Source: Paraburkholderia tropica (GTDB taxonomy: Bacteria; Pseudomonadota; Gammaproteobacteria; Burkholderiales; Burkholderiaceae). Taken from it: a stretch of DNA of 64,000 bases. Shown here in pieces: positions 1-7,812 of this stretch. Position 1 is the stretch's first letter; each line of letters opens with the position of its first letter. The DNA lies in NCBI RefSeq assembly GCF_900109265.1, contig NZ_FNZM01000023.1, positions 62,001 to 126,000 on the forward strand, in the 5' to 3' direction. The translations under genes were made by a program, and so were the position numbers. The notes beneath the pieces are model-generated. The model was not told the origin of the DNA. It saw nothing but the letters and a program-made list of their open reading frames with translations, and did no database searches.

Positions 1-416
1 GGCAGCGCGAGCAGATCCATGCGTGCGCGGGCGAGCGTGGCGAACAGGCGTGCGGCGCGCTCGCGCGGCGGCTTTGGCGCTGATCCGTGGCGGGTGTCGC
101 ACGCCGTTTCTGTCTCGTCTTCGATTGCTAGCAGCGCATCGCCGGCACCGCACAGCAGCCGTGCCGTGGTCCAGTTCTGGTTGTCGAGCGATTGAAGGCC
201 GGTTTGAACGCGCCCGATCGCGCGGGAATAGAGGAATGCGGCGACCGGTCCGGCTCCGTTCGCTTCCATCGGATTGCGGTAGAGCGGGGGCAGCGAATCG
301 AGCCAGCGCTGGACGTCGGCGACAGAAACGGTATCGGTTGGGCAGCCGGGAAAGAGAAGGCGGTGGCTGGCTTCGGGTTCGGAGTTGCTGGCGGCGTGTG
401 CCGTGGTCTGAGACAT
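1..416 (-). CDS. Hypothetical protein, N-terminal part, cut by the window edge
   Basis: An open frame of 138 codons runs from an ATG at 416 (minus strand) off the left edge with no stop. It begins MSQTTAHAASNSEPEASHRL. The composition (Ala/Arg/Leu rich, GC-rich third positions) fits the backbone genes around it. A GGAA lies upstream as a weak ribosome binding site. No membrane segment, signal peptide or known motif is visible. It sits 63 bases beyond the end of the DUF1173 gene on the same strand and may be its operon partner. I do not recognise the family. The plus-strand frames here are shadows. Confidence 0.6.
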   Translation of the reverse strand, partial: MSQTTAHAASNSEPEASHRLLFPGCPTDTVSVADVQRWLDSLPPLYRNPMEANGAGPVAAFLYSRAIGRVQTGLQSLDNQNWTTARLLCGAGDALLAIEDETETACDTRHGSAPKPPRERAARLFATLARARMDLLAL

Positions 417-479
417 GTTGTGCGTTCCGTAGGATGAAAAAGTGAGGTGCTCTTTCAGCCTACGGCTCGCAGCACAAAG

Positions 480-1700
480 TCAAGCTCTGGCGGACGCGGG
501 CGGCAGCGCGATGTGTTCGAGCGGTTCGCGGTCCACGTTCCATTCAACGGCGGGGATGCCGCGCTCGGCGCGCAACGCCCGCTTCTCGGCCTTGCGCCGC
601 TCGTAGCTGGCGAGACCGTTCATGCCGTAGACCTCGACGTGCGTCGCAGGGCGTGTATCGAGGAGCACGAAATCGGGAAGCATGTCGTCCGCCGCGCTCA
701 TGCGAATCGGCTTCTCGAAGATTCGCCGTGCGGAAACGAGTCGATTGGCCATGGCGACTTCGTGGATTGAGTCGCACGGAAGAAATGTCGAGGAACACAG
801 CATGGCGGCGAGGTCTACGACGCGCAGGTGTCCCTTTGCAGTACGTTCGACCAGCAGGATGGCAATGACGCGTGCGCTGCCGTCGCCGACGGCGCGCCAC
901 GCGTGCGCGTAGGTCTTTGCAGCGTGGTCGACGAGTGCCGTCGTCGAGAAGTACTTCTGGCGTCGCTGGCGAAGCGTGATGGATTTTCCGTAGGGTGTGT
1001 CGGCGACCTCTCCCAGCTCACCGAGGACCAGCGCCCGCTGTGAGACCGCCCCGTCGTTGCTGATCCGGCTCAGGAACGCATCGAACTCCGCGTTGATCGT
1101 TTCGCGCTCACTTTCCTCGTACCTCCGCATCACGTAGAGGACCTCCTCGGCAGGCGCGCCGTTGATCTTCGCTTGCGCGCCGAGTCCCGCGAGCAGCATG
1201 GCATTGACTGCGCCCCAGCCGCGCGCCATCGACGTGCCGGGCCACGACGTCAGCCCCGCGCTCTGCCAAAGTGCCTGAAGAAACGCGAGAAGCGGTGCGC
1301 GGCGGCGCGTCGTGCGAGGCGCTGTTCCCGTTTTCGGTGTACGTGGGCCGGGTACGACGTCACGCTGGATGAGGGAGGCGTCGAGACGAACGTTCAGACC
1401 ATCCTGTCCGTCGATGATCGCGGCCGTTGAATCCCCGCCGGCCGCGGGCCGCTCACGCCCCGGGTCTTTCTGGAAGTCGCACCCCGGCGCGTGATGGACC
1501 CCGTCGTCTGGCCAGCCAGCGAGGTGGAACAGTGAGCCGTAGCGGCGGATCACGAGCTGTCGGGGCTGATCGGTCCGGCAGTGGCAGAGGGCATAACCGG
1601 GCGTGACCTTCGCGCGTTCGAGCGATCTGGCGTACCGGGCGGGATGCTCTTGCACCTCGGTCAGCGCGACCCGGACTCCTGAGAATGTCACATCAGGCAT
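480..1700 (-). CDS. DUF1173 family protein
   Basis: A 406-residue protein matching what I recall of the DUF1173 family, found on large proteobacterial plasmids and integrative elements and of unknown biochemical role. The N-terminal third carries the family's Cys/His-rich stretch (ALCHCRTDQPRQLVIRRYG, then HLAGWPDDGVHHAPGCDF), which could bind a metal. The C-terminal part has a charged region with DMLPDFVLLDTRP and ATHVEVYGMNG, resembling a nuclease-like fold, but this is only an impression. Start ATG at 1700 has GAGGAA just upstream. The gene overlaps the end of the small membrane protein upstream by 8 bases, so the two are probably translated together. Confidence 0.7.
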   Translation of the reverse strand: MPDVTFSGVRVALTEVQEHPARYARSLERAKVTPGYALCHCRTDQPRQLVIRRYGSLFHLAGWPDDGVHHAPGCDFQKDPGRERPAAGGDSTAAIIDGQDGLNVRLDASLIQRDVVPGPRTPKTGTAPRTTRRRAPLLAFLQALWQSAGLTSWPGTSMARGWGAVNAMLLAGLGAQAKINGAPAEEVLYVMRRYEESERETINAEFDAFLSRISNDGAVSQRALVLGELGEVADTPYGKSITLRQRRQKYFSTTALVDHAAKTYAHAWRAVGDGSARVIAILLVERTAKGHLRVVDLAAMLCSSTFLPCDSIHEVAMANRLVSARRIFEKPIRMSAADDMLPDFVLLDTRPATHVEVYGMNGLASYERRKAEKRALRAERGIPAVEWNVDREPLEHIALPPASARA

Positions 1701-1944
1701 CGCTTCCTCGCTCTTTAGCTCGGCGGTATTCGGCCGCCGTCTCGGGTTCGGTGATCACGCGCTGCGCTGCTCGCCGCTTTCGCCATCTATCCAGCAGCGC
1801 GAACGCGACACACATAAAAATCACCGCGCCAAAGGCCACGTATGCAATCCATGTAACGTGAAAGGCGCTTGCGAGGCGGATGGCGATCCATGCGATCAGG
1901 GACGGCACGACGATGATGGGTACGCATTCGAGTAGCGAGTACAT
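1693..1944 (-). CDS. Small two-helix membrane protein
   Basis: An 83-residue protein with two strongly hydrophobic segments (about residues 5-27 and 33-52) followed by a positively charged tail (DRWRKRRAAQR), which predicts an inner-membrane protein with its C-terminus in the cytoplasm. No family recognised. Its 3' end overlaps the DUF1173 gene start by 8 bases, and the 66-residue gene ends 7 bases beyond its start on the other side, so the three form a compact minus-strand unit. Confidence 0.6.
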   Translation of the reverse strand: MYSLLECVPIIVVPSLIAWIAIRLASAFHVTWIAYVAFGAVIFMCVAFALLDRWRKRRAAQRVITEPETAAEYRRAKERGSDA

Positions 1945-1950
1945 GGCGGG

Positions 1951-2151
1951 TCAGGCAAGGATTTCGAGTTGACATTCGGGGCCACGCCAGAACGAACCGT
2001 CCTCGGTGTCGAGCACGGTCACCATGCCGCTATCCTGGTCGTGTTCGGTGACAATGCCTTTGCCCCAGTCGGTCGAACCGGTTTGGTACAGGACGCGCCG
2101 CAGGCGCAGCGGCGTGGTTCCGGGCGGGGGAGTGGAGGGAGTAGCGGCCAT
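1951..2151 (-). CDS. Small hypothetical protein, probable beta-barrel/SH3-like fold
   Basis: A 66-residue protein starting MAATPSTPPPGTTPLRLRRV. The central part (VLYQTGSTDWGKGIVTEHDQ, then TVLDTEDGSFWRGPECQLEILA) alternates hydrophobic and polar residues like a small SH3-type barrel. The frame is open further upstream to 2301, but that stretch overlaps a repeated palindromic element at 2276-2295, so I prefer the ATG at 2151. It is the first gene of the minus-strand unit that continues into the membrane protein and DUF1173. Function unknown. Confidence 0.5.
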   Translation of the reverse strand: MAATPSTPPPGTTPLRLRRVLYQTGSTDWGKGIVTEHDQDSGMVTVLDTEDGSFWRGPECQLEILA

Positions 2152-2238
2152 CGTTGCATGATGGCGGCGGGTAACCGTGGTCTGGGAGCCGAAAGGCAAC
2201 AGATTTCGCGCTGCTTTGCGAGAGATGCGCTTATTCCC

Positions 2239-2295
2239 GGAAAGCTCTACTAAAAGTGGAGCTTTCCGCGTTAAAGCCGACAGGCGCCTGTCGGC
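2239..2295. repeat. Intergenic repeat copy 1: hairpin plus 20-bp perfect palindrome
   Basis: A hairpin (GGAAAGCTC ... GAGCTTTCC) is followed by CGCGTTAAA and the perfect palindrome GCCGACAGGCGCCTGTCGGC (2276-2295). Two further copies lie at 33733-33786 and 44628-44679 with the same internal spacing from GCTTTC to GACAGGCGCCTG. All three are intergenic. The palindrome could be a protein binding site; the hairpin part of copy 3 also looks like a terminator. Confidence 0.65.
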
Positions 2296-2467
2296 CGTCA
2301 ATTCATCGACCTACCACGCACGCTGCCGGTTTAGATCGGGCATGCGAATTCTCCTGTATCTGCGCTGGCACCATTGCCGCGCGAAACCATTCTCCGGTGA
2401 GCGCGCGGCACGTAGTGCCCGCAAAGAGCGGCAATGCCGCGGCCATACTCGCCTGCAGCGTGTGCGG

Positions 2468-2515
2468 ACCGGCTTTATCCACAGAGTTATAAACGGAATC
2501 TGTGGATAAGCCGGT
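2468..2515. other. Inverted repeat with two DnaA boxes, candidate origin or DnaA-regulated site
   Basis: Arms of 18 and 17 bases (2468-2485 and 2499-2515) are complementary except for one extra T in the left arm. Each arm contains the consensus DnaA box: TTATCCACA at 2475-2483 and its complement TGTGGATAA at 2501-2509. The 13-base loop is locally AT-rich (GTTATAAACGGAA). No iterons and no replication initiator gene were recognised nearby, so calling this an origin is inference. Confidence 0.5.
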
Positions 2516-2521
2516 CTCGGC

Positions 2522-2615
2522 GAAAGCGATGCGCACTTCTCGCCCTTTCGCGATGTCGCAGGCGGAGCGGGGCGCGTACGATCAGTGCTGCTTTCGCGTC
2601 ATCGACGCATCGACC
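2522..2615 (+). promoter_or_regulatory. Shared backbone promoter module, copy 1
   Basis: GAAAGC at 2522-2527, 49 bases, hexamer TACGAT at 2577-2582, 12 bases, then CGCGTCATCGACGCATCGAC from 2595. Five other copies in the window have the same order with spacings of 48 and 12-13. It precedes the small membrane peptide at 2665 and the methylase-like gene at 2890. The hexamer fits a -10 box, which would place the conserved GCATCGACC block in the first ~30 bases of the transcript. Confidence 0.65.
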
Positions 2616-2664
2616 TTCCAGCCGCTGCTGGACACTCCTCATTAATCTTGTCACGGAGGCTGTT

Positions 2665-2802
2665 TTGAAAGCAGTCCGGTGGGTGCACAACAATCTCTTT
2701 TCCATCGCCATGATTTCGGTGCTTGCTACCGGTTTCGGCGTGATTGCACTGGGCGTCGCACAGACACTTGGTTTCGATATATCCGCGCTGATCGCGCACT
2801 GA
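2665..2802 (+). CDS. Small membrane peptide (45 residues)
   Basis: A TTG start at 2665 has GGAGG at 2655-2659, an ideal distance. The product begins MKAVRWVHNNLFSIAMISVL and has one or two hydrophobic stretches (about residues 12-35) ending in ALIAH. It is the first gene after the shared promoter module and precedes the methylase-like gene. I do not recognise a family; it could be a leader or a small membrane protein. Confidence 0.5.
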   Translation: MKAVRWVHNNLFSIAMISVLATGFGVIALGVAQTLGFDISALIAH

Positions 2803-2889
2803 GCTGCTGGCGTTAGCCAGCGTGTTTTCTTCCCTATGGGGCATGTCTGCCCCGTCTGGGGCCATGCCTTCTTCTTCGACGGAGCGGGC

Positions 2890-3903
2890 ATGAGCCGCAA
2901 GAGCGCCGAGCGCAAATTTAATCAGACGGCCGACGAATACCAGTGCACGCTGGTCTCGTTGCTCGAACAGTTTTCCTATGGTCACCACCTCGACACAGTG
3001 TTTCGCGACTTCGTCGAGATGGCCGCGCTTGCGATCAGCAATCGCGTGGATCGCACGCAGTACGAAGCGCGCGAGAAGCGCTATATGGAGATCGTTGGAA
3101 AATACAAGCCAGAGGAAGTGAAGCGTTTCCCCGAAATGTTCGCGGCGCTCACCGGGTCGTTCGAGGCGCGTACGCAGGGCATGCTGGACGGCAGTGGTGT
3201 CGGCCTCACGGATGTGCTCGGCGAGACGTACATGATGCTCGGCATCAGCAACGATCGCAGCGGCCAGTTTTTCACTCCGTACGCGGTCTCGAAGCTGATG
3301 GCTGGCATGCTCGGCGGCGATGTCGCTGCGCGCGCCGATGCACAAGGTTTTGCGCGCGTGCAGGAACCGGCGTGCGGTGCGGGCGGGATGATCATCGCGA
3401 CGGCGGAAGCCTTCCACGGAGCAGGCGTCAACTATCAGCAGGCGCTTCACGCGACCTGCGTTGATATCGACGTGTGCTGTGTCCACATGGCCTACGTGCA
3501 GCTATCGTTGCTGCACGTCCCGGCGATAGTCGTGCACGGCAACACGCTCAGCATGCAGGTGTGGGGCCATTGGTACACGCCTGCGCACGTGCTTGGCGGC
3601 TGGAGCCAGAAGCTGAAGATGCGCCGCGCGTGGGATGCGTTGCGTGGTCTGCTCAGCGGTGGCGAGGCTGATGAATCGGAGGCCGACAACGGCGTTCTGC
3701 CACCGCCCGCGGTCGTCGCGGAGGTTCGTGAAACCGCGCCGGCACCGGCGCCGTTGGACGATCATGCCGACATTGCGGTGCTAGAGCGGCCGATCGAAGC
3801 CGTTGATACCGGCGGCCTTGCCGACATGTTCGAGGAGGCCGTTGGCGTGCAGCCGGGCGCGAAAGACTTTTTCGAGATTGTCGACCAGCTTGCGCTGTTC
3901 TGA
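2890..3903 (+). CDS. N6-adenine DNA methylase-like protein lacking the catalytic motif
   Basis: A 337-residue protein related to HsdM-type N6 methylases. It has the family's GQFFTPYAVSKLM segment (about residue 121) and S-adenosylmethionine motif I as QEPACGAGGMI. The catalytic NPPY/NPPF motif is not seen where it should follow; the equivalent region reads VHGNTLSMQVWGHWYTP. It may therefore bind SAM or DNA without methylating, or use an altered motif. The C-terminal third is acidic and Pro/Ala rich. I chose ATG 2890 because GGAG lies 5 bases upstream. It is followed by a strong terminator. Confidence 0.75.
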   Translation: MSRKSAERKFNQTADEYQCTLVSLLEQFSYGHHLDTVFRDFVEMAALAISNRVDRTQYEAREKRYMEIVGKYKPEEVKRFPEMFAALTGSFEARTQGMLDGSGVGLTDVLGETYMMLGISNDRSGQFFTPYAVSKLMAGMLGGDVAARADAQGFARVQEPACGAGGMIIATAEAFHGAGVNYQQALHATCVDIDVCCVHMAYVQLSLLHVPAIVVHGNTLSMQVWGHWYTPAHVLGGWSQKLKMRRAWDALRGLLSGGEADESEADNGVLPPPAVVAEVRETAPAPAPLDDHADIAVLERPIEAVDTGGLADMFEEAVGVQPGAKDFFEIVDQLALF

Positions 3904-3906
3904 AGG

Positions 3907-3934
3907 AAAGCCCGGGACCAAATCCCGGGCTTTT
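3907..3934 (+). terminator. Intrinsic terminator
   Basis: AAAGCCCGGGA, loop CCAAA, TCCCGGGCTTTT, ending the methylase-like transcription unit just before the next promoter module. Confidence 0.8.
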
Positions 3935-3941
3935 GTTCTTT

Positions 3942-4034
3942 AAAAGCCGTATCGGAAATCTGATCTTTTCCGGCGCGCGGCGTTCATTGGCGCGATATCG
4001 TTCACTCACCTACCGCGCTTTTCGCGCATCGACT
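3942..4034 (+). promoter_or_regulatory. Shared backbone promoter module, copy 2 (PRTRC operon)
   Basis: AAAAGC at 3942-3947, 48 bases, TATCGT at 3996-4001, 12 bases, then CGCGCTTTTCGCGCATCGAC at 4014-4033. It lies between the terminator at 3907 and the ParB gene. The leader that follows holds a palindrome GGCCCACGTGGCC and hairpins GGGAA/TTCCC close to the AGGAG ribosome binding site. Confidence 0.65.
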
Positions 4035-4114
4035 CAGGCCCACGTGGCCTATTTTCTTCACCCTTCGGGAATCCTCTTCCCGTCGGGAGCGGGTTCCCTC
4101 TCAGGAGACCTGCA

Positions 4115-5776
4115 ATGCAACAACCCGTTACCCTTCGCCTCGGCGACATTCGACCCGGTCGTAACCCGCGCAAGTATTTCGATCCGTCGAAGATGGCGGA
4201 GATGATCGAGTCCGTGCGTACGCAGGGCATCATTCAGCCCGTGCTCGTGCGACCGCTCGAAGACGGAAGCCATGAACTCGTCGCAGGCGAACGCCGCGTT
4301 CGCGCTGCACGCCAGGCTCACGGCGATGACTACGCGATGCCCGTTGTCATCCGCCCAATGGATGAATTCACTGCGCGTTCGCTCGCGCTGGTCGAGAACA
4401 TCCAGCGCGACGACATGGCCCCGTCTGAAGAGGCGGTGGCGGGCGCAGAGATCGTCGGACTGTGTCAAGGCGATCGTGACGAGGCGGCGCGCCAGATTGG
4501 CTGGAGCCGATCAATGCTCGACTCACGTCTCGCGCTCATGAACTGCAGTGCGTCTGTTCTGGAGGCGCTCAATACCCGCACGATCAAGCTCGGCCACGCC
4601 GAACTGTTCGCGGCCTTCACAAAGGAGCAGCAGGACAAGATCCTGCCGGTCGTTGTGAAAGAGGGGCATACGGTCGCCGATCTGAAGAGCGTGCTGGAGC
4701 GAGCCGCGTGCTCGCTCAATGCGGCGATCTTCGACAAGTCGGACTGTGCTGGCTGCCAGCACAACTCGGCCGCTCAGGCCGAAATGTTTGGCGAATCCAT
4801 CGGCACCGGCAACTGCACGAACCGCAACTGCTACAACGAGAAGACGGAGAAACAGCTCGACGCGACGGCCGCAGGCCTGCGCGACGAGTTTCAGACCGTG
4901 CGGATCGTGCGCCCCGGCGACAACCACACGCGCATCCAGCTCGTGGCGGATGGCGCGAAGGGCGTCGGCGTCGAACAGGCGAAGGCGTGCTACGGATGCC
5001 AGAGCTTCGGCGCCGCGGTGAGCGGTCTGCCCGACTCGCTCGGAAAGGTCTACAAGGGCCAGTGCTTCGACACCGTCTGCAACATGAAGAAGGTGGCCGC
5101 GCGCATCAAGAGCGAGAAGCCGGAGACGCCCGCTGCGAAAGCTGCGGCGTCAAGCGGCTCGTCGAAGGCCTCGTCGGCCGCCGCGGGCGATAAGCCCAGC
5201 GCGGCCGCGCCTGAAGCGACGGCGGTGGCCGAGTCCGACCGCGTCAAGACGTACCGCGTTGCGCTCTGGCGCAAGGCGCTGCGTCGCGAGGTGAGTCAGG
5301 ACCCGGCGCTCGCGCGTCGCTATCTGCTCGCGATCGTGGCAACTGGCCAGGCCCGCAGCATTGAGGCCGGTCCGCTGAACACGATCTGGGAGCGCCTCAT
5401 CGACGGCAAGCCGCCCGTCGGCGACTTCGGCAAAGCCGCGGGAGCGGCCGCCGCGCTGGACGCCGACAACGAAGCCAGGCTGATGATCGCGGTCACGATG
5501 TCGGCCATTCAGGGCGTCGACGTGCCGTATCTGACGTCCATGTGCCGCCACCACAAGCTCGATCTCACGAAGCACTGGAAGCTCGACAAGGAGTTTCTGG
5601 AGCTGGTCACGAAATCGGAAATGAAAGTGGTGGCCGACGAACTCGGGCTGCGCAAGGCGATGGGCGACGATTTCAGGAAGGTGTTTGCGAAATCGAAGTC
5701 TGAAGTCATCGCTGCGTTGCTGTCGGTCGACGGTTTCGACTACACGGGCAAGGTCCTGAAGGTCCTGAAATTCTGA
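4115..5776 (+). CDS. PRTRC system ParB family protein
   Basis: A 553-residue ParB/Srx-type protein, the first gene of the PRTRC cassette. The N-terminal nuclease-like domain shows DIRPGRNPRKYFD, ELVAGERRVRAAR and the VENIQRDDM box (residues ~10-100), followed by a helix-turn-helix region (AARQIGWSRSMLDSRLALM). Unlike chromosomal ParB it has Cys clusters (CAGC, CTNRNC, CYGC, CFDTVC at about residues 210-325), a possible metal site. A low-complexity Ala/Ser linker leads to a helical C-terminal domain. Strong AGGAG upstream of ATG 4115. The biochemical role of PRTRC systems is not established; partition or plasmid maintenance is the usual guess. Confidence 0.88.
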   Translation: MQQPVTLRLGDIRPGRNPRKYFDPSKMAEMIESVRTQGIIQPVLVRPLEDGSHELVAGERRVRAARQAHGDDYAMPVVIRPMDEFTARSLALVENIQRDDMAPSEEAVAGAEIVGLCQGDRDEAARQIGWSRSMLDSRLALMNCSASVLEALNTRTIKLGHAELFAAFTKEQQDKILPVVVKEGHTVADLKSVLERAACSLNAAIFDKSDCAGCQHNSAAQAEMFGESIGTGNCTNRNCYNEKTEKQLDATAAGLRDEFQTVRIVRPGDNHTRIQLVADGAKGVGVEQAKACYGCQSFGAAVSGLPDSLGKVYKGQCFDTVCNMKKVAARIKSEKPETPAAKAAASSGSSKASSAAAGDKPSAAAPEATAVAESDRVKTYRVALWRKALRREVSQDPALARRYLLAIVATGQARSIEAGPLNTIWERLIDGKPPVGDFGKAAGAAAALDADNEARLMIAVTMSAIQGVDVPYLTSMCRHHKLDLTKHWKLDKEFLELVTKSEMKVVADELGLRKAMGDDFRKVFAKSKSEVIAALLSVDGFDYTGKVLKVLKF

Positions 5777-5812
5777 TGCACGCCGCGGCGACGCCGTGGC
5801 TTTTCCCCTGTT

Positions 5813-5846
5813 GCGCCGCCAGTCCTGCGACTGAGCGGCGCTTTTT
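5813..5846 (+). terminator. Terminator-like hairpin inside the PRTRC operon
   Basis: GCGCCGC-CAGTC-CTGC-GACTG-A-GCGGCGC followed by TTTTTCTTTT, 20 bases before the start of protein E. It would end or attenuate transcription leaving the ParB gene. Confidence 0.75.
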
Positions 5847-5863
5847 CTTTTGAGAGGTTTTTC

Positions 5864-6352
5864 ATGTTCCAGCAACTCGAACCGTTCGTGCGCGAGACCG
5901 GCAAGCTCACGCTCACCATCAAGATGGCGGGTGAACAGATGTCGGTTGTGGTGGTGCCGTGCGGCGACTCGAAAGAGGCCGCGCTGCGTCAGCCGCTGGT
6001 GCTCACGGCGACGCCGGCGGAACTCGATGAGGGTTTCGTGCAGGCGCTGCAATCGTTCGAAGGCGCGCACCGTTCACTCGCGGAGCAGGTGAGCGCGACA
6101 ACCGAGATCCTGCAGGCGGCCGAAAAGTCGCAGGCGGGCAAGGCGCACAAGGCTCTGTCGAAGGGCTCGAAGGCGGCGCTCCCGGCGCCGGCTTCGAAGC
6201 CCGACGGCGAGGGCGATGACGCAGAAGCCGCAGACGACGCAAGCGAAAGCGGCGACGTCCCGGCGGGCGGTGCACCAGCCGACCCGGCTGCCAAGGCTGG
6301 CGGCGACGGCAAGACCGATCTCTTTGCGCTTCTCGGAGGAGACCTGTCATGA
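5864..6352 (+). CDS. PRTRC system protein E
   Basis: A 162-residue protein matching PRTRC protein E in its opening MFQQLEPFVRETGKLTLTIK and in its place between ParB and protein C. The first ~90 residues look folded (VVVVPCGDSKEAALRQPLVL); the last 70 are acidic, Ala/Lys/Asp rich and probably disordered. The stop overlaps the ATG of protein C (ATGA type). Function unknown. Confidence 0.85.
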   Translation: MFQQLEPFVRETGKLTLTIKMAGEQMSVVVVPCGDSKEAALRQPLVLTATPAELDEGFVQALQSFEGAHRSLAEQVSATTEILQAAEKSQAGKAHKALSKGSKAALPAPASKPDGEGDDAEAADDASESGDVPAGGAPADPAAKAGGDGKTDLFALLGGDLS

Positions 6353-6567
6353 CGATCAGCATTGCAAAGCTCATCCGCGAGTTCACCTACAACGGCATGA
6401 AGTTCGCAGATCCCGGCCCGGCGTTCAGCCCGACCGATGTTCGCGATCTCTTCTCGGCGCAGTATCCCGAGCTCACGACCGCCTCGGTCGACGGGCCGGA
6501 AATCGCTGGCGAAGTCGCCTCTTACAAGTTTGTCCGCGCGGCGGGTGCCAAGGGCACCCATGCGTAA
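6349..6567 (+). CDS. PRTRC system protein C
   Basis: A 72-residue protein beginning MTISIAKLIREFTYNGMKFA, typical of PRTRC protein C in length and sequence. It overlaps the end of protein E by 4 bases. The body (FSPTDVRDLFSAQYPELTTA) resembles a small ubiquitin-like beta-grasp protein, which would fit the ThiF-like and JAB-like enzymes of the same cassette as a possible substrate; that functional link is inference. Confidence 0.85.
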   Translation: MTISIAKLIREFTYNGMKFADPGPAFSPTDVRDLFSAQYPELTTASVDGPEIAGEVASYKFVRAAGAKGTHA

Positions 6568-6619
6568 GGACGCGCTCATGCGTGCTCTCCGCGAGGGGAG
6601 CCTTTCTACTGCACAGGAA

Positions 6620-6640
6620 CCGCCCGAAAGGGCGGTTTTT
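6620..6640 (+). terminator. Terminator-like hairpin between PRTRC C and F
   Basis: CCGCCC, loop GAAA, GGGCGG, then TTTTTCTTT, placed 24 bases before the ATG of protein F. Confidence 0.75.
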
Positions 6641-6663
6641 CTTTCCGACGAGGAATCAGCACT

Positions 6664-7803
6664 ATGTTCTTCGACCCTTCGAGAACTGATCAAGACGTCG
6701 AGGGCGGCACCGTCGCGTGCTGGCAACCGCCACGCGCTGCCGCTGCCCGATATCGAGCTGCCGATGATTTTCTGAGCCTGCCGTCGGTCTCGGAGCAGGT
6801 GCCATCATCGGCCACCATGAAGTGGAAGGTCAGCGGGGAGATGTCCGCGCGGATTCTCGCCCACTTTCGCTACGGCCCCTTGCGGGCTGCGGACGTGCAC
6901 GAACCGTCAGACGAGCTCAACGCGTTTGCCCAGGCGTTCTTCGCCTGGGTGGAGCGGCAGAAGGGCGAGTTTTCGCGGTTGACGGTTCGGCCGATGTTGC
7001 TGGATGCGAACGCGGTCGACACCGCGCTTGAGCACGTCTGTCTGGACAAGGACTTCGAGGCTGCTTCGCCGCTGTATCTGGGCTTTTGCCTGCCTGACGA
7101 AAACCTCTTCGAGATGGCGGCGCATGTCGACGCGCTGCGCAGTGCGCATCCGCTTTTGCTGCGCACGGTGCTCAAGGCGATCGACATGGCCTCGTATCGC
7201 ACCGTGATGATCCGATCGCCCCAGTGGTTTCTCGGCGAGTTCGCCGCGTGGTTCTGGGACGGCGATCCCGAAGCCTCCGACGAGGACGCTTTGGAGGAGC
7301 TCAAGGAGCGCTTCGGCGCTGGCGATTCGGACATCGCTGCGTATCTGCCGTCAACGGCCAGGCCGCTGCTCTGCCCGGACGACGCGATGACGGTTAGCTG
7401 GCGCGATCGCAAATGGCGCGAGCGCGCGACGCTTTCGCCCACGCAGATCAGAGCGCTTCGGCCACGGCTTCGCGGCAAGGCGCGCAAGGTCTGCACCGAG
7501 CTGCTCGCGCTGAATTCGTTGATGCGCAAGAGCCGCACCAACGATCTGCTGCGTGGCGAGCCCTCAATCATGCCGTTGTTCTCTGCAGTCTCGTTTGTGC
7601 TGTCCGGCGACCAGACATACGTCGGTCAGATCCTGGACGGCACGATCGAATCCGCCTACCAGGGTGGTGACCATTGCGAATTTACCGCGTTTTCTCCCCT
7701 CTCCATGAAGGCAGCCGACATCCGCAGGCAGTACGCGGACTGGTCGCTCGCTTTCCAGATCATGACCCACCTCGACAGGCTTCTGTCGCTGGTGACCTCC
7801 TAG
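6664..7803 (+). CDS. PRTRC system protein F
   Basis: A 379-residue protein placed between PRTRC C and B, the position of protein F. ATG 6664 has GAGGA 10 bases upstream. It is soluble, mostly helical, with acidic stretches (GDPEASDEDALEELKERFGA) and no catalytic motif that I can name. The first ~50 residues are less well conserved in character, so a later start near MKWKVSGEMSARIL (6817) is possible. Ends 9 bases before protein B. Confidence 0.8.
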   Translation: MFFDPSRTDQDVEGGTVACWQPPRAAAARYRAADDFLSLPSVSEQVPSSATMKWKVSGEMSARILAHFRYGPLRAADVHEPSDELNAFAQAFFAWVERQKGEFSRLTVRPMLLDANAVDTALEHVCLDKDFEAASPLYLGFCLPDENLFEMAAHVDALRSAHPLLLRTVLKAIDMASYRTVMIRSPQWFLGEFAAWFWDGDPEASDEDALEELKERFGAGDSDIAAYLPSTARPLLCPDDAMTVSWRDRKWRERATLSPTQIRALRPRLRGKARKVCTELLALNSLMRKSRTNDLLRGEPSIMPLFSAVSFVLSGDQTYVGQILDGTIESAYQGGDHCEFTAFSPLSMKAADIRRQYADWSLAFQIMTHLDRLLSLVTS

Positions 7804-7812
7804 GAGCTTTCC

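Noticed and set aside
23..445. Plus-strand frame of 140 codons at the left edge
   Set aside because: It is a shadow of the minus-strand partial gene 1-416, which has better composition and a start; the plus-strand product is Arg-rich nonsense.
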